Shown here: in pieces, positions 33,601 through 44,251 of the stretch
How positions within the stretch are numbered: the first letter of the stretch is position 1
Layout of the letters: each line of letters begins with the position of its first letter
Source of the DNA: Parapristionchus giblindavisi
Lineage: Eukaryota > Nematoda > Chromadorea > Rhabditida > Diplogasteridae
Reading direction: 5' to 3'
Assembly: GCA_943737045.1 (NCBI GenBank)
Contig: CALSFV010000011.1
Coordinates: 434,001-498,000, forward strand
Length of the DNA: 64,000 nt
The notes under the pieces: model-generated
Database searches by the model: none
The model's input: only the letters and a program-made list of their open reading frames with translations
Told to the model about the DNA's origin: nothing
Program-made: the position numbers and the translations under genes

Positions 33601-36600
33601 AATACCGTACTTAATAGATGGAGGAATGATAGAAGATATACCATTAATATACAGTATAAATAGGAGTGGGCCAATACTGGAACCTTGAGGGACACCAGAG
33701 ATAACAGCAGATGGAGGAGAATGAACATTATCAATAACAATAGATTGAGTGCGACCATATAAATATGAACGGAACCAAGACACAATATGGTCAGAGAAAC
33801 CTAGGTTAGAAAGCTTATACAATAATAAACGATGATCAATAGAATCGAAGGCCTTCTGATAATCAAAGAATACAGTGTCTATCGAGTGCTTACAGGAACG
33901 ATATTTCACATAATTTGAATATGTTTCACAAAGTTGGGTTGAAGTAGACCTATAGCTTCTAAAACCAGCTTGATAGGGATCAAAAAGATGGTTTAGCTCG
34001 AGATATTCTACAATACTATCAATTAATATTTTCTCAAAAATATTTGACGAAGTGGCAGTTAAGAGACCGGCTCGGTAAGACTCGAGCATGGTCCGGACAT
34101 TCGCGAGGAATTTCGATCTGGCCATCGATACTTTCATCATAGACACATACCGGGGGGAGACCGATGAAAGTTATAGTGAAAATGCCGTTAGGCTCAAACC
34201 CGGCTCAAATATGTCACATTAAGTAAAAATTTGAAAAATTCATAACTTTTCAATCGTGATAGCTAGGACTTTTATTTCTTTTTATTAGTGAATAACATGT
34301 CAAGCACTCTTACAAACACTGCTGAACATTAATATCATATCGTTCTGAATACGTTTTTTCGTGTCTGATTTTCAGATTTTTTTCCTTCTATCCTCGTTGA
34401 AAGAGATAGCGCAAGAAATTTCATAGTGCATATTGTAGCCCTGACGATTATGCACATGGTGGTCACATTCCCTTGCCCAGCCAGTTTGTCATAAGCCTCG
34501 AGAATTGCAACTGAATGTGAGAAATGTGTAAATTGCAAAAATCAAAAAATAAATTTCTTGAAATTCGCAAGAGTAAGAGGTAGCGGTATTATGTCATTTT
34601 ACTCGTAGTGATGAGCGTACATAGGTAAAATATACAAATAGACTCGGACTACACTTTTAAAAAATTGAGAAAAATAATTATTTCATTTTTATTTTTTCAA
34701 CTCCCACATTCAGTCGACCGTCAATGCACGTTGATTCATAGGGCGGATGGTGGCTGATGCATGTGTGTTTGCAGAAACGACTGCAACGTGAAGAATCGTC
34801 GTTTCGCAGATCTCGAATTTATTTTTTTAATTATCAAACTTGAAAATTTATATGTTTCTTTCATATAAATCGGTTGCAAGGTAGTGTACTGCATCCAAAG
34901 CTGTACCATTTTTATCAGTAGGAGTATACGGTATTGAACTACCGTAATCGTCAGGAATCGCGAACTGATTTTTTTTCAGTCGACCCATTATTTTCCACCA
35001 TGATCCGGGGTTCATGGTTTAGAATGGCTGAGGTCGAAAAATTTATGATGATCACAGACCAAATACTATTTGGCATTATATCAACAGTGGGACAGCTTTT
35101 ATTTTTATGGATACCATACCTCGAATTACCGTACTAGTAATGCACGCACCTGAATTTTCCTAGAATTTCACCACATTATTATAGGATACGGTAGCTAGAT
35201 TACGCTAATTCGAGCTATGGTACCCATAAAAATAAAAGTTGGCCCACTATTGATATAATGCCAAATAGTATTTGGTCTGGGATCGTCATGAATTTTTCGA
35301 CCTCAGCCATTCTCAACCATGAACCCCGGGTCATGGTTGAGAATCATGGGTCGACTGAAAAAAAAATCAGTTCACGATTCCTGGCGATTACGGTAGTTCA
35401 ATACCGTATACTCCTACTGATAAAAATGGTACAGCTTTGGATGCCGTACGCTACCTTCCAACCGATTTATATGAAAGAAACATATAAATATTCAAGTTTG
35501 ATAATTTAAAAAATATATTCGAGATCTGCGAAACGACGATTCTTCACGTTGCAGTCGTTTCTGCAAACGCACATGCAACAGCCACCATCCGCCCTATGAA
35601 TCAACTTGCCTTGAAGGTCGACTGAATGTGGGGGTTGAAAAAATAAAAATAAAATAATGATTTTTCTAAATTTTTTTTAAAATGTAGTCCGAGTCTATTT
35701 GTATATTTTTCCTGTGCACTCGCATTACTACGAGTGAAATGACAAAATAAAGCTTCCTCTTACTCTTGCGAATTTCAAGAAATTTAATTTTCGATTTTTG
35801 CAATTTACACATTTCTCACATTCAGTTGCAATTCTCGAGGCTTATGACAAACTGGCTGGGCAAGGGAATGTGACCACCATGTGCATAATCGTCAGGGCTA
35901 CAATATGCACTATGAAATTTCTTGCGCTATCTCTTTCAACGAGGATAGAAAGAAAAAAATCTGAAAATCAGACACGAAAAACATATTCAGAACGATATGA
36001 TATTAATGTTCAGCAGTGTTTGTAAGAGTGCTTGACATGTTATTCACTAATTAAAAGTAATAAAAGTCCTAGCTATCACGATCGAAAAGATATGAATTTT
36101 TCAATTTTTTACTTAATGTGACATATTTGAGCCGGGTTTGAGCATAAGGGCATTTTTACTATAACTTTCATCGGTCTCCCCCCGGTATGTGTCTATGATG
36201 AAAGTATAGAGGTCCAAAGCGAAAGTCCTCGCGAATGTCCGGAAGGGGGTCAAAATGCTCGAGTCTTACCGAGCCGGTCTCTTAAGGAGATAGGGCGAAA
36301 ATTTGAAATGGAATTATCATTGCCTTTCTTAGGGATCGGCTTTACAAGGGCTATTTTCCACAGATCAGGGACAGTTGATCTGTGGAAAAAAAATTTGTTT
36401 TTTTTAATAATGTGATGTAACACTGCATAATTCTTTGAAAATTTCATGTATGAAAAGAACCTATATTTTGTTAGACACTCTCTCGCTCATTTTTTTTCTT
36501 TTTTTTTCGTGACTTCTGAACGTCACATTATTAGCTTACCCCATCCGTTGCCACTTTGACAGTGAAAGCTCGTTGTCCCATAATCGTGACTACACTCGCT

Positions 36601-39600
36601 GGTTGCGTATCTCTCTTCATCGAAGCAGCATCGTAGATTTCGGCCTCACTGAATCGAGCTGAAAAGAGTTTTATATTGCCATTAAAAGGCACATCCGGAG
36701 CTAATTTTCATAACTCTGGCAACAATCTCATATAGACAAAGAACGTGAGACAGTGTTGAGAGCGGAGAGTTTAAAATTGTAAAGGAGTGTCACTTTAATA
36801 TATTTACTGCTGGTATATGTTAAATCGAAAAGAACAGCTCGAAAAAGGCAGTTAAGTTTTCTCTGAGACACTGATTGATAATCGACTAATCAAGCTACTT
36901 TGCACTGGTAAAATAAAAGGCTCTGTTCTACTTGCGGGGGCTCATGAAAATTGAGGGGGCCCATCAAAATTGAGGGGCCCCATGACAGTTTAGGGGGCCC
37001 ATGAAAATTGAGGGGGCTCATGTTCCTGGTCAGAACTGATCATGCTATTTTCAAAGTTTTTGTTCTGTTATCAGTGTTTGTTCTCTTGTTGTTATCAGTG
37101 TTTGTGTAGTGTGTGGAAGCGGAACGAAGAGAGTTAGAGGTTAGGTGCATCCGCACCTGCCGTTTCGCCTGCAAACAATGGTGGCGGCAAAAGACGCAGC
37201 GATCAGGGAACGAGCAAGGCTGCAAGTGGATCAGTCAAGAAGGCAGGCCGCGGCCGTCCCTCTGGCAAAAAGAATTGAGTGAGCTCGTGTTAATTGAATG
37301 AGCGTTGTGGTCCCGATAAATTTCCTTTCATGTTATCATACGAGTTGAAAAGTTCAAACATTACACAAACACTGATAACAGAACAAAAACTTTGAAAATA
37401 GCATGATCAGTTCTGACCAGGAACATGAGCCCCCTCAATTTTCATGGGCCCCCTAAACTGTCATGGGCCCCCTCAATTTTCATGGGCCCCCTAAACTTTT
37501 TGAGCATTGCTTGAGACAATAGCACGATACCATGAGCCCCCTCAATTTTCATGAGCCCCCTCAATTTTCATGGCCCCCTCAATTTTGATGGGCCCTCTCA
37601 ATTTTCATGAGCCCCCGCAAGTAGAACAGAGCCAAATAAAATATTAAACTGACGTGCTCCTCTCTGTACCATATAAACGACAACTGGAAAGGTTGCTTGC
37701 TTGTCATTCTCATTCATTATAGTGAACACTTCCCAATTCTATAATTTTAACTTTAATCTTTGATGTTTGATCTTTATTTTTCACTCACTCCAGTCGGCAG
37801 ATATCCTTTGTAGCCTTCATGATATTCATCTGTGTAATCGTTGATATCGGAAAATCTGAAAAATTTCACGGCAATTAAGTTGATTTTCCTGTCGCACTTT
37901 CAGTTTATTGGAATGGCACGAATTCTCTCATTGTCAAATCAATTTTGATTTTAAAAAATCGCGCGAATTTGAAAACGTGACTTAAAAATAAACTGCGTAG
38001 AAATTGTGCAAAATGATTTTATGGTTCTTGAATTTAGGCATTCAATAGTGGTGCACACTTATATTTCCAACAAGCAAGACCACGCATGCCCTCTGAACGA
38101 TGTTCTCTGTGTAATAAGTTTTTTGTGGTTTTGATCGGCCATTATTGAAAAGATTGGTCAGTAATTTGGTTTTATAATAATTACTGGGCAAACTTTTCAC
38201 ACCAACTTTAAATAACGGAGAAAGCACTCGCCTATATATAAGGGCAGTGTTTGTGGGATCGACGATGTACTCTGGTATTTTGCCACTTAAAGTCTACTTA
38301 AACTTTCCCACTTTAAGTAGACTTTAAGTAAACTTAAAGTGAGACGTAAGTCTACTTAAAGTGGTGTGGTATACTGTAATGCATTTCGTCAAATGTTCTT
38401 TCACTTAAAGTTTACTTAAAGTCTACTTAAAGTCTGTGACGTAGTTTAAAGGTGGTGTCCGGGGAATATTTTCGTGAACAAACTGTGAAGACAGAAAGAT
38501 AGCAAAAATTATTCTGCATACCTTACATAAATTAGTTTATGCTAATTTAGCTTATTGATCGCTAGAATCGTGAATGAATCATGCTTGATGTACAGGCAAA
38601 GGCGCGAAATTTTGAAAAATGAGAAAGTTCGGCAATAGGGTTCGAACCCGCGACGTTGCGTTTACTAGACAGCGCCTTTACCACTACACCAAGGGATGCA
38701 CGAATGGAAGTTCTAATTTTTTGCATATCATTTAGCACTTGAATAGCCGATATGTTATGTATTTGTATAGACATTCGAGGGCCTCCATCTTTAAGTAGAC
38801 TTTAAGTGGCAAAATACCAGAGTAGATTCGTTTAGCCATTTCATAATACATATCCTTATTGTATGAAACATAGACATTGCAACCCGAAGGGCAATGGGTA
38901 ATGTTTAGCTGAAAAAGAGCGGACCATTTCGAGTTAATTTGGACACTACTATCGAGCCATACTGTTTTTGGCTGCGTGAGTGCAAATCTTAAAAGCACGC
39001 CCGGCCAAATTTGAACCTCTGAACTCTTTCATAGCTCTTTCGCTTCTTTGTCTACGAGAGAGCATTACCAGAGCGGAGAGTATCAAATTAAGTCGAGTGT
39101 ACCCTTAAGACATCCAGTGTTGGGTTTTAATGATTTGTTCGCCTCCAAATGCTAACAAAGAATTAAAAAATGACTCAAGGCCCTAGTTCATTGGATGATA
39201 ATTGTCATTCTATTCTAGCTTCGACTTTCTAGCTTTTTTGTTTAGTTCACTTTGGTTGTTAACTTTGTTTCTCCTTAATATATAGTTTATACTACATGTA
39301 CGTTTTACAAGCTATATCTAAACCGTGCATACATATCACCTATCTACATTGTATTTAATGCTACTCCGCATTTTTAGGGGGTCCAATAATTTGGTCAAAG
39401 TGGGGCCAATAATTTGTCATAAGTTGACTCTCGAATTTGGCTACCAGACAAGCCCCACTTGAAAAGTTGAGCCATTAATTTGGTCAAAATAATGGACCCA
39501 CTACACTTTTCGCTAAACTTTAGTCCAAATTAATGGCTCAACTTTTCAAGTGGGGCCAATAATTTGGTCATAATAATGGCCCCACTGAACTTTTCGCTAA

Positions 39601-42600
39601 ACTTTAGTCCAAATTAATATCTCAACTTTTCAAGTGGGGCCAATAATTTGGCCAATAAATTGGCTCGACAACTAAAAGCTTAGCCATTTATTTGCTTACT
39701 TTTATTCCAGTTCCATTTATATCTACTACGCATTTAAATGTTTTATACATCAATTAACTTCTTTATCCTCAGGACAACAATATGTACATATCAATTACAA
39801 CATGACAATGAAAATAAAACGAGTAATTAACAGCAAATGGTCTTGCGATAAACTTCTTCAGCTTGTTCATCTTTGGCTTCTCATGGGGTACAAATCAGAG
39901 CTGCGAGATACTTCGTATCAACGAATTGAGATTTCCTGAAAACAATAGAATCAATAACAACATGTTTCTAATGATAATTCGTCTCACATATTTTCTTAAG
40001 CAGTGTTCAGAACTTGGAAAATTCAGGAAAAACGGGGAATAATTCGGTTCATAGAACCGTGAGATGGGTACAATTGTGATCAGCATCAATAACACTACGA
40101 TATAACATTATGATCTTTGATCTTTGCTTTACCTCCGCTACATTTTTGCAATGAGAAAAAATCATCCTAGACGAGCTGGAAACATATCGTTTGCCTCCAC
40201 ATGACAAGTATATATCCAACTAGTAATTAACCTTTGATCTTTTCCAACTCTACATATCGGTCTGAAGTCCGTACCATACCGGGAATCATGTCGAACCGAT
40301 GGTTTAAAATGAATTTAACGCTAGAATGTTAACGCTGGGCGTAGTTTTACATCGCCTCTCTCGATACTGTTTACCGACCGCCAAACCTGCCCCCCCCAGA
40401 GACCCAGACCTCTCAACTTGCTGCTAACAATAAGACCCTTGCGACACGCGCACACTTGTCGACGCGATTATGAACTACCGTAATCTACCGTAATCCAGTT
40501 CAGCCGGTTAGATAAAGTGCGATGGGTCAGTTTTCAGTATAAAATGCAGGAATAAACAATATGTGCGTGATATGATTATAACCTATCGTAAACTACCGTA
40601 ACCGAGTTAAACTACCGTAACCGAGTTCAATGTACGGGTTATGAATAGGTTATAATAATATCACTCACGTATCGGCTATTCCGGCAATTTATACTGAAAT
40701 CTGACCCGTCGCACTTGATCTGACCCACTTAACCGGGCTACGGTAGTTCATAATCGCGTGAACGAGTGTGCGCGTGTCGCAATGGTTTTAGCGGCAAGTT
40801 GAGAGGTCTGGGTCTCTGGGGCGCACGTTTGGAGGACGGAAAACAGTATAGAGAGAGGCGATGTAAGACTCCGCCAAGCATTAAAATTCTTGCGTTAAAT
40901 TCATTTTTTTGACATGGTTCCCGGTATGGCACCGACCGATGGAGCTCGCTGCCGATATGTGGCCGAGTTGGAAAAGATCAAAGGTTAAATACTGGTTGGA
41001 TATATACTTGTCATAGGGAGGCCAACGATACACTTCCCGCTTGTTTAGCATGATTTTGAGCGAAATTGTCTAATTGCAAAAGTGTACCGGAGTTAACAAA
41101 GATCAAAGATCAAGATGTGATATCATAGTGTTACTGATATCCATCTCACTGTTCCAGGACCCCGCCGAGCCGAGTTATTCCTCGTTACGGAAATGTCGGA
41201 AATTTCCGCAGGGTTTTCGTTGATTTTCATCTTGAACAGCTCAAAAAAGGTCGTACGATATTGTATGCATTACGATATATTCGAATCAGTAGCAAAATTT
41301 ATAAATAGCCTAATTTAATTTTTTTCCATGAAAGAATCAAGCTAATCTTTTGAAACAATATACATAATTTATCAAGGAATACAACCATGATGTGCGGGTG
41401 TAATTAAATAAGTTTGCTGCTTTTAAAGAAGTTTCATTGTAAAAAAACATAATTTTCGCATATTGAAGAAAAATTTGTAGATATAGATCAAAGTTCAGTA
41501 CTAGAGTAAAAACTTTTGCGAACATCTCTACGATATATAGGAGCTTTGGAAATGCAAGATTTCATTAAAAGAAGCGCAGTGACGAGAGATGAAAGGGAGA
41601 GTAAGTGCCAGATCCATTCAGATTTTTTTTGACTGGAGCACATATGAGGGCGAGAGAAAACGATTGTTTATGTGCACAGCCATGCCTATACTGGAGCCCT
41701 AGGGGAAGTCTCCACTCTCACGATGTTTCAGAAGATCAAAATTTTTCGCAAAAGAAGTACACGTGATCAAAAGCATAATAAATGGGCGCCGACATGAAGA
41801 TGCCCCCTGTAAAATTAGGGATTTTCGAAATTTTGTGGAATGCCCCATGTAAAAATGACGTTTAGGAGAAAGTTATTTAAAAAAAAAGAAAAGTGAAGGC
41901 CCCCTGTAAAATTAACCATTTTTCGTTCGGATGCCCCTGTAGAATCGAGCTCCAGGGGCCGTATGCATGAAAGTCGGCCAACGGTTTGTCGGCGTTCATG
42001 CATACTGCTTCAGGTACCCCGCCCATGTATGAAAAGTACACTTCCATTGCGTGATTATTACACAACAGTAAAATAATTTAATTAAACCAACACATCATTG
42101 ATTTATTCCTTGATGAGTTCCGTGTTATCATTCACCGAAAGATCTATGAAGATGACAAATAGTAGAGCTGAACGAATCGTTTTATCGATCCAATTTCCCC
42201 CGTCCTTTATCACGCGTCCTCTAGTCTCTATCATCTGTCGGCTGTTAGCGTGAGGGACGGCGAATTGGTAGTAGAAGACGCACACCTGACAATGAACATA
42301 GTTAATCGATAAACAATGAACATTCTATAATCAATAACAATATGTGAGATCTATCAAGCAGCAACCCCGCACATACATTTTCGAACACCCACATTGTGAG
42401 TGAGTACTTTTTGTCGATGCGGTCAGTTTTAAGTCTTGAAACCCATCTAGGAATATGCGGGAGATCGAGATTAGTAAGAATAACCCCCATTTCGGGTCAA
42501 TTCCGAGTACTTGAGATGTAGATCGGGTCAGTTTTGTTCCAATTTCAGTTTATAATTCGCAAAAAACAATAGATTGTGGAAAATGTATGACCCGCGGCTT

Positions 42601-43764
42601 TACGCAGACACCAGGGAAAAGGGCATCAATCAAGTCATCAATCAATCGAGAATTAAACTTACAGAGCGAAAAATGACATCACAAGAGCAAAAGTGAAGGG
42701 CTTTCGAAAAGCGGTTTGTCAAGCTCATGTAAATCTTGATATTCATACTCACCAGAGTTGAGTAGTGACTGATACTACAGCTGTTCGTCATGCAGTTCTT
42801 CGCGCTGTGACGGAATGATGATCTTCGGAGGACGACGCTGCACCTTAACCCAAACACTTCGTCTTTTAACTTAAAAGACTTAAATACTTAAAGAATTTAT
42901 GATAACTTAAATACCCTTGATTTCACATAAGTACAAAGGCGCTTACCGTCGTAGGAGAGGCGAATTGAGAAGAATTCATCTTGATAGAGCAGAGATATCC
43001 TTGTAATAAATTAAATTAAAGAAAAAAACAACAATTAGTGAGCACAGCCAATGCAGGAGCGCAAACAGCAACAGTCTACTCAACCAGCAAAATACTTTGA
43101 TAAGTAGAATACAAACAAGAAATGCAACGAAACAACATTATTTAGTTGAAAAACTTCCATAGCGGGTATGCCGACATGACCTAACAAGAAATATTTAGCA
43201 AATATCGCCTTGTACACGCTGAGTTATTCTACGGCTCTCAGTTAAACGGCTCGACATACCGTAGTGGGGCCATTATTTAAGCCAAAAGTTTAGCTCAACT
43301 TTGCGACTAAAATAATAGCCCCACTTCGAACCAAATTATTGGCTAAACTACCAAAATAATGGCTCAACTTTTCACTCTCGACCAAATTATTGGCCCCCCT
43401 AAAAATGCGGAGTAACTTAATCTTGTGTGCATAAATACACAACATAAAAAGTGCACAGCGTAAATGACTTACAGTTGGAACTTTCAAATCATATTCATCG
43501 TACACTGATGATTTTTCAAAAATCGCGATAGAATCTGGAAAAGTATTGATTTTTCTGTTGTTTTCTCAAAATCATGTCATCTTCATGATTCGTTTATTTA
43601 TTTATTGTATGTCCAATAAATATAATGAACAGTGGTGAGATGGATAAGCATATATGTAAAAGAGGTAGATGGATTTTTTTATAAAGTGGTTTATAAGGTT
43701 TAACAATGATTAACAACTAACAAGCAGTGATGAGTATTGAGAGTAGTAACAGTGGAGCTTTCAT
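30620..43764 (-). CDS. Paralog B: tandem duplicate of A, expanded by transposons, exon 3 interrupted
   Basis: Exons (minus), by comparison with A: 43722-43764 (signal peptide MKAPLLLLSIL), about 43481-43542, exon 3 split into about 38823-38909 and 38229-38269, then about 37790-37856, 37654-37738, 36537-36660, 32163-32250, 31978-32105, 31757-31833, 31326-31390, 31107-31205, 31021-31065 and 30620-30829 (stop). All exons are open with the same phases as A. The C-terminus keeps the Pro/Thr linker and hydrophobic GPI-type end. Two things stand out: the MITE at 38270-38822 inside exon 3, and a GC instead of GT donor after exon 3. If the MITE is spliced out the gene can be functional; if not, a stop within the MITE truncates it after about 100 residues. 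The function is as uncertain as for A. Confidence 0.72.
32329..32632. mobile_element. MITE, 304 bp, duplicated TAA
   Basis: The inverted ends TGTGATGTTACATTTTCAAAAC and TGCAGTGTTACATTTTCAAAAC (complement) are flanked by TAA at 32326-32328 and 32633-32635. The matching site in paralog A (about 25185-25200) is empty. It was the first of three nested insertions in this intron. Confidence 0.88.
32641..36414 (-). mobile_element. 5'-truncated LINE with 21-bp target duplication, itself interrupted
   Basis: The minus-strand element is flanked by the 21-bp repeat ATGTAACACTGCATAATTC(TT) at 32620-32640 and 36415-36435. Its 3' end is a GATAAGATAAGATA-type tail next to 32641. About 1.55 kb of the interior is LINE, the rest is the foldback at 34063-36281. 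It lies in the intron of paralog B that paralog A shows without any insertion. Confidence 0.9.
32770..36420 (-). pseudogene. Non-LTR reverse transcriptase, split by a foldback element
   Basis: The upstream part (about 36420-36286) carries VPDLWKIALVKPIPKKG and NFRPISL. The downstream part (34058-32770) carries DPYQAGFRS, FFDYQKAFDSIDH, GVPQGSSIGPLLF, YADDVKVYG and the C-terminal thumb. Together these are the consecutive RT motifs of a jockey/CR1/RTE-like LINE. Removing the foldback and one TTAA leaves the frame continuous. The endonuclease domain is absent because of 5' truncation. The copy is dead but fairly young, since the 1.3-kb frame has no stops. Confidence 0.9.
34063..36281. mobile_element. 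Foldback element, 2,219 bp, TTAA duplication
   Basis: The ends are GAGACCGGCTCGGTAAGACT and its complement, flanked by TTAA at 34059-34062 and 36282-36285. Arms are about 1.1 kb. The core at about 34900-35445 resembles the core of the foldback at 15499-17283 (TACGGTATTGAACTACCGTA, GAATCGCGAACTGATTTTTT). The TTAA duplication fits a piggyBac-type mobiliser. No transposase frame is present. Confidence 0.9.
36919..37633. mobile_element. MITE, 715 bp, 8-bp duplication AAATAAAA
   Basis: The ends are GGCTCTGTTCTACTTGCGGG and its complement, flanked by AAATAAAA at 36911-36918 and 37634-37641. Arms consist of repeated GGGGGCTCATGAAAATTGA units. It lies in an intron of paralog B, and the same site in paralog A (about 25680) is empty. 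The 62-codon frame inside is not considered a gene. Confidence 0.9.
38270..38822. mobile_element. TA-flanked MITE inside coding exon 3 of paralog B (candidate introner)
   Basis: The ends are CTCTGGTATTTTGCCACTTA and its complement, with TA at 38268-38269 and 38823-38824. Paralog A (exon 28056-28177) has the uninterrupted exon with one TA. On the gene's strand the insertion starts CTCTG|GTATTT and ends ATACCAG|AG. A donor at 38817-38816 and an acceptor at 38273-38272 would remove 546 bp and leave nine extra bases in frame. A tRNA-derived SINE occupies its middle. Confidence 0.9.
38455..38790 (-). mobile_element. tRNA-derived SINE, copy 1
   Basis: On the minus strand TTGGTGTAGTGGTAAAGGCG (A box) and GCGGGTTCGAACCC (B box) lie about 35 bases apart, preceded by ACATATCGGCTAT and followed by a tail with TTCACGAAAATATTCC. 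Related copies are at about 44750-44960 (minus, truncated) and 56300-56645 (plus). A partial tail lies at about 50850-50890. Confidence 0.75.
39005..39113. mobile_element. TTAA-type hairpin MITE
   Basis: AATTTGAACCTCTGAACTCTT and AGAGCGGAGAGTATCAAATT form the stem around a GCTCTTTCGC..CTACGAGAGAGC loop. It belongs to the family described at 24382, and lies in an intron of paralog B. Confidence 0.6.
40110..41130. mobile_element. Nested foldback, about 1 kb
   Basis: The flanking arms share AACCTTTGATCTTTTCCAACTC, GGATATATACTTGTCAT and CGCGATTATGAACTACCGTA as inverted copies, meeting near 40610. The outermost bases are GATCTTTGATCTTTG runs, so the exact ends and any duplication are unclear. Confidence 0.7.
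42103..42979 (-). CDS. Putative cargo gene fragment inside the 4-kb TIR element
   Basis: Possible exons are 42947-42979 (MNSSQFASPTT, good GTAAGC donor), an uncertain one near 42750-42850, about 42366-42480 ending WVFEN before GTATGT, and 42103-42291, which opens after TTGTCAG with VCVFYYQFAVPHANSR and ends FVIFIDLSVNDNTELIKE before the stop. The last junction keeps phase 0. I do not recognise the protein. Splice-like boundaries inside a transposon suggest a captured host gene or part of a transposon gene, but the model is incomplete. Confidence 0.35.
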
Positions 43765-44251
43765 TATGTATGTAGTATTGAATTGAGAAAGAGCAGAAAG
43801 AGTGTTGGATACTTCTTCTTCTTCGTCTCTTTTTATCATCACTTCCTTATCAATGAATGAATCATTGATCAGGGATGACAAAAGATCCATTTTTGATGTA
43901 TGTCATTTATTGATCTGTCTTTCATATCTAGATGACAAGAAGAGACAACATTTGAAGCAACAATGAGGTGAAATTGGGTGCAAGGGGAGCAGATACCTTC
44001 GAAGCTAGCTTTTCACCAAAAACAGGAAAAAAGAATGAGAAAAAAGGCTCTCTGTTAAAATCTTACTTTCCCATGATGAGAGACAGTTACCGATGAGATG
44101 TTTGTACGTCAAATCAAAATCAAAATCCATCAAACTACACGCAAATTCTTCCCAGTTCATGTTTTCGATCTCGAACGATATTTTAATTTAATCAATCATG
44201 CATGTCATACTCAGATGATAATTTTTGAAAACTCCAACTATGGGTGTGAAC

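Larger units (their letters stand above)
39364..43412. mobile_element. 4-kb TIR element with TA duplication, carrying cargo
   Basis: The outer ends CTCCGCATTTTTAGGGGGTC and its partner near 43400 are flanked by TA (39362-39363 and 43413-43414). Subterminal GGCCAATAATTTGG units are arranged as arms at both ends. The interior holds a nested palindrome (40110-41130), a dispersed repeat (about 41790-42025) and possible minus-strand exons (42103-42979). It lies in the second intron of paralog B. No transposase was recognised. Confidence 0.82.

Noticed and set aside
37113..37301. Small frame within the 715-bp MITE
   Set aside because: It lies in the loop of a foldback, with no start context or family resemblance.
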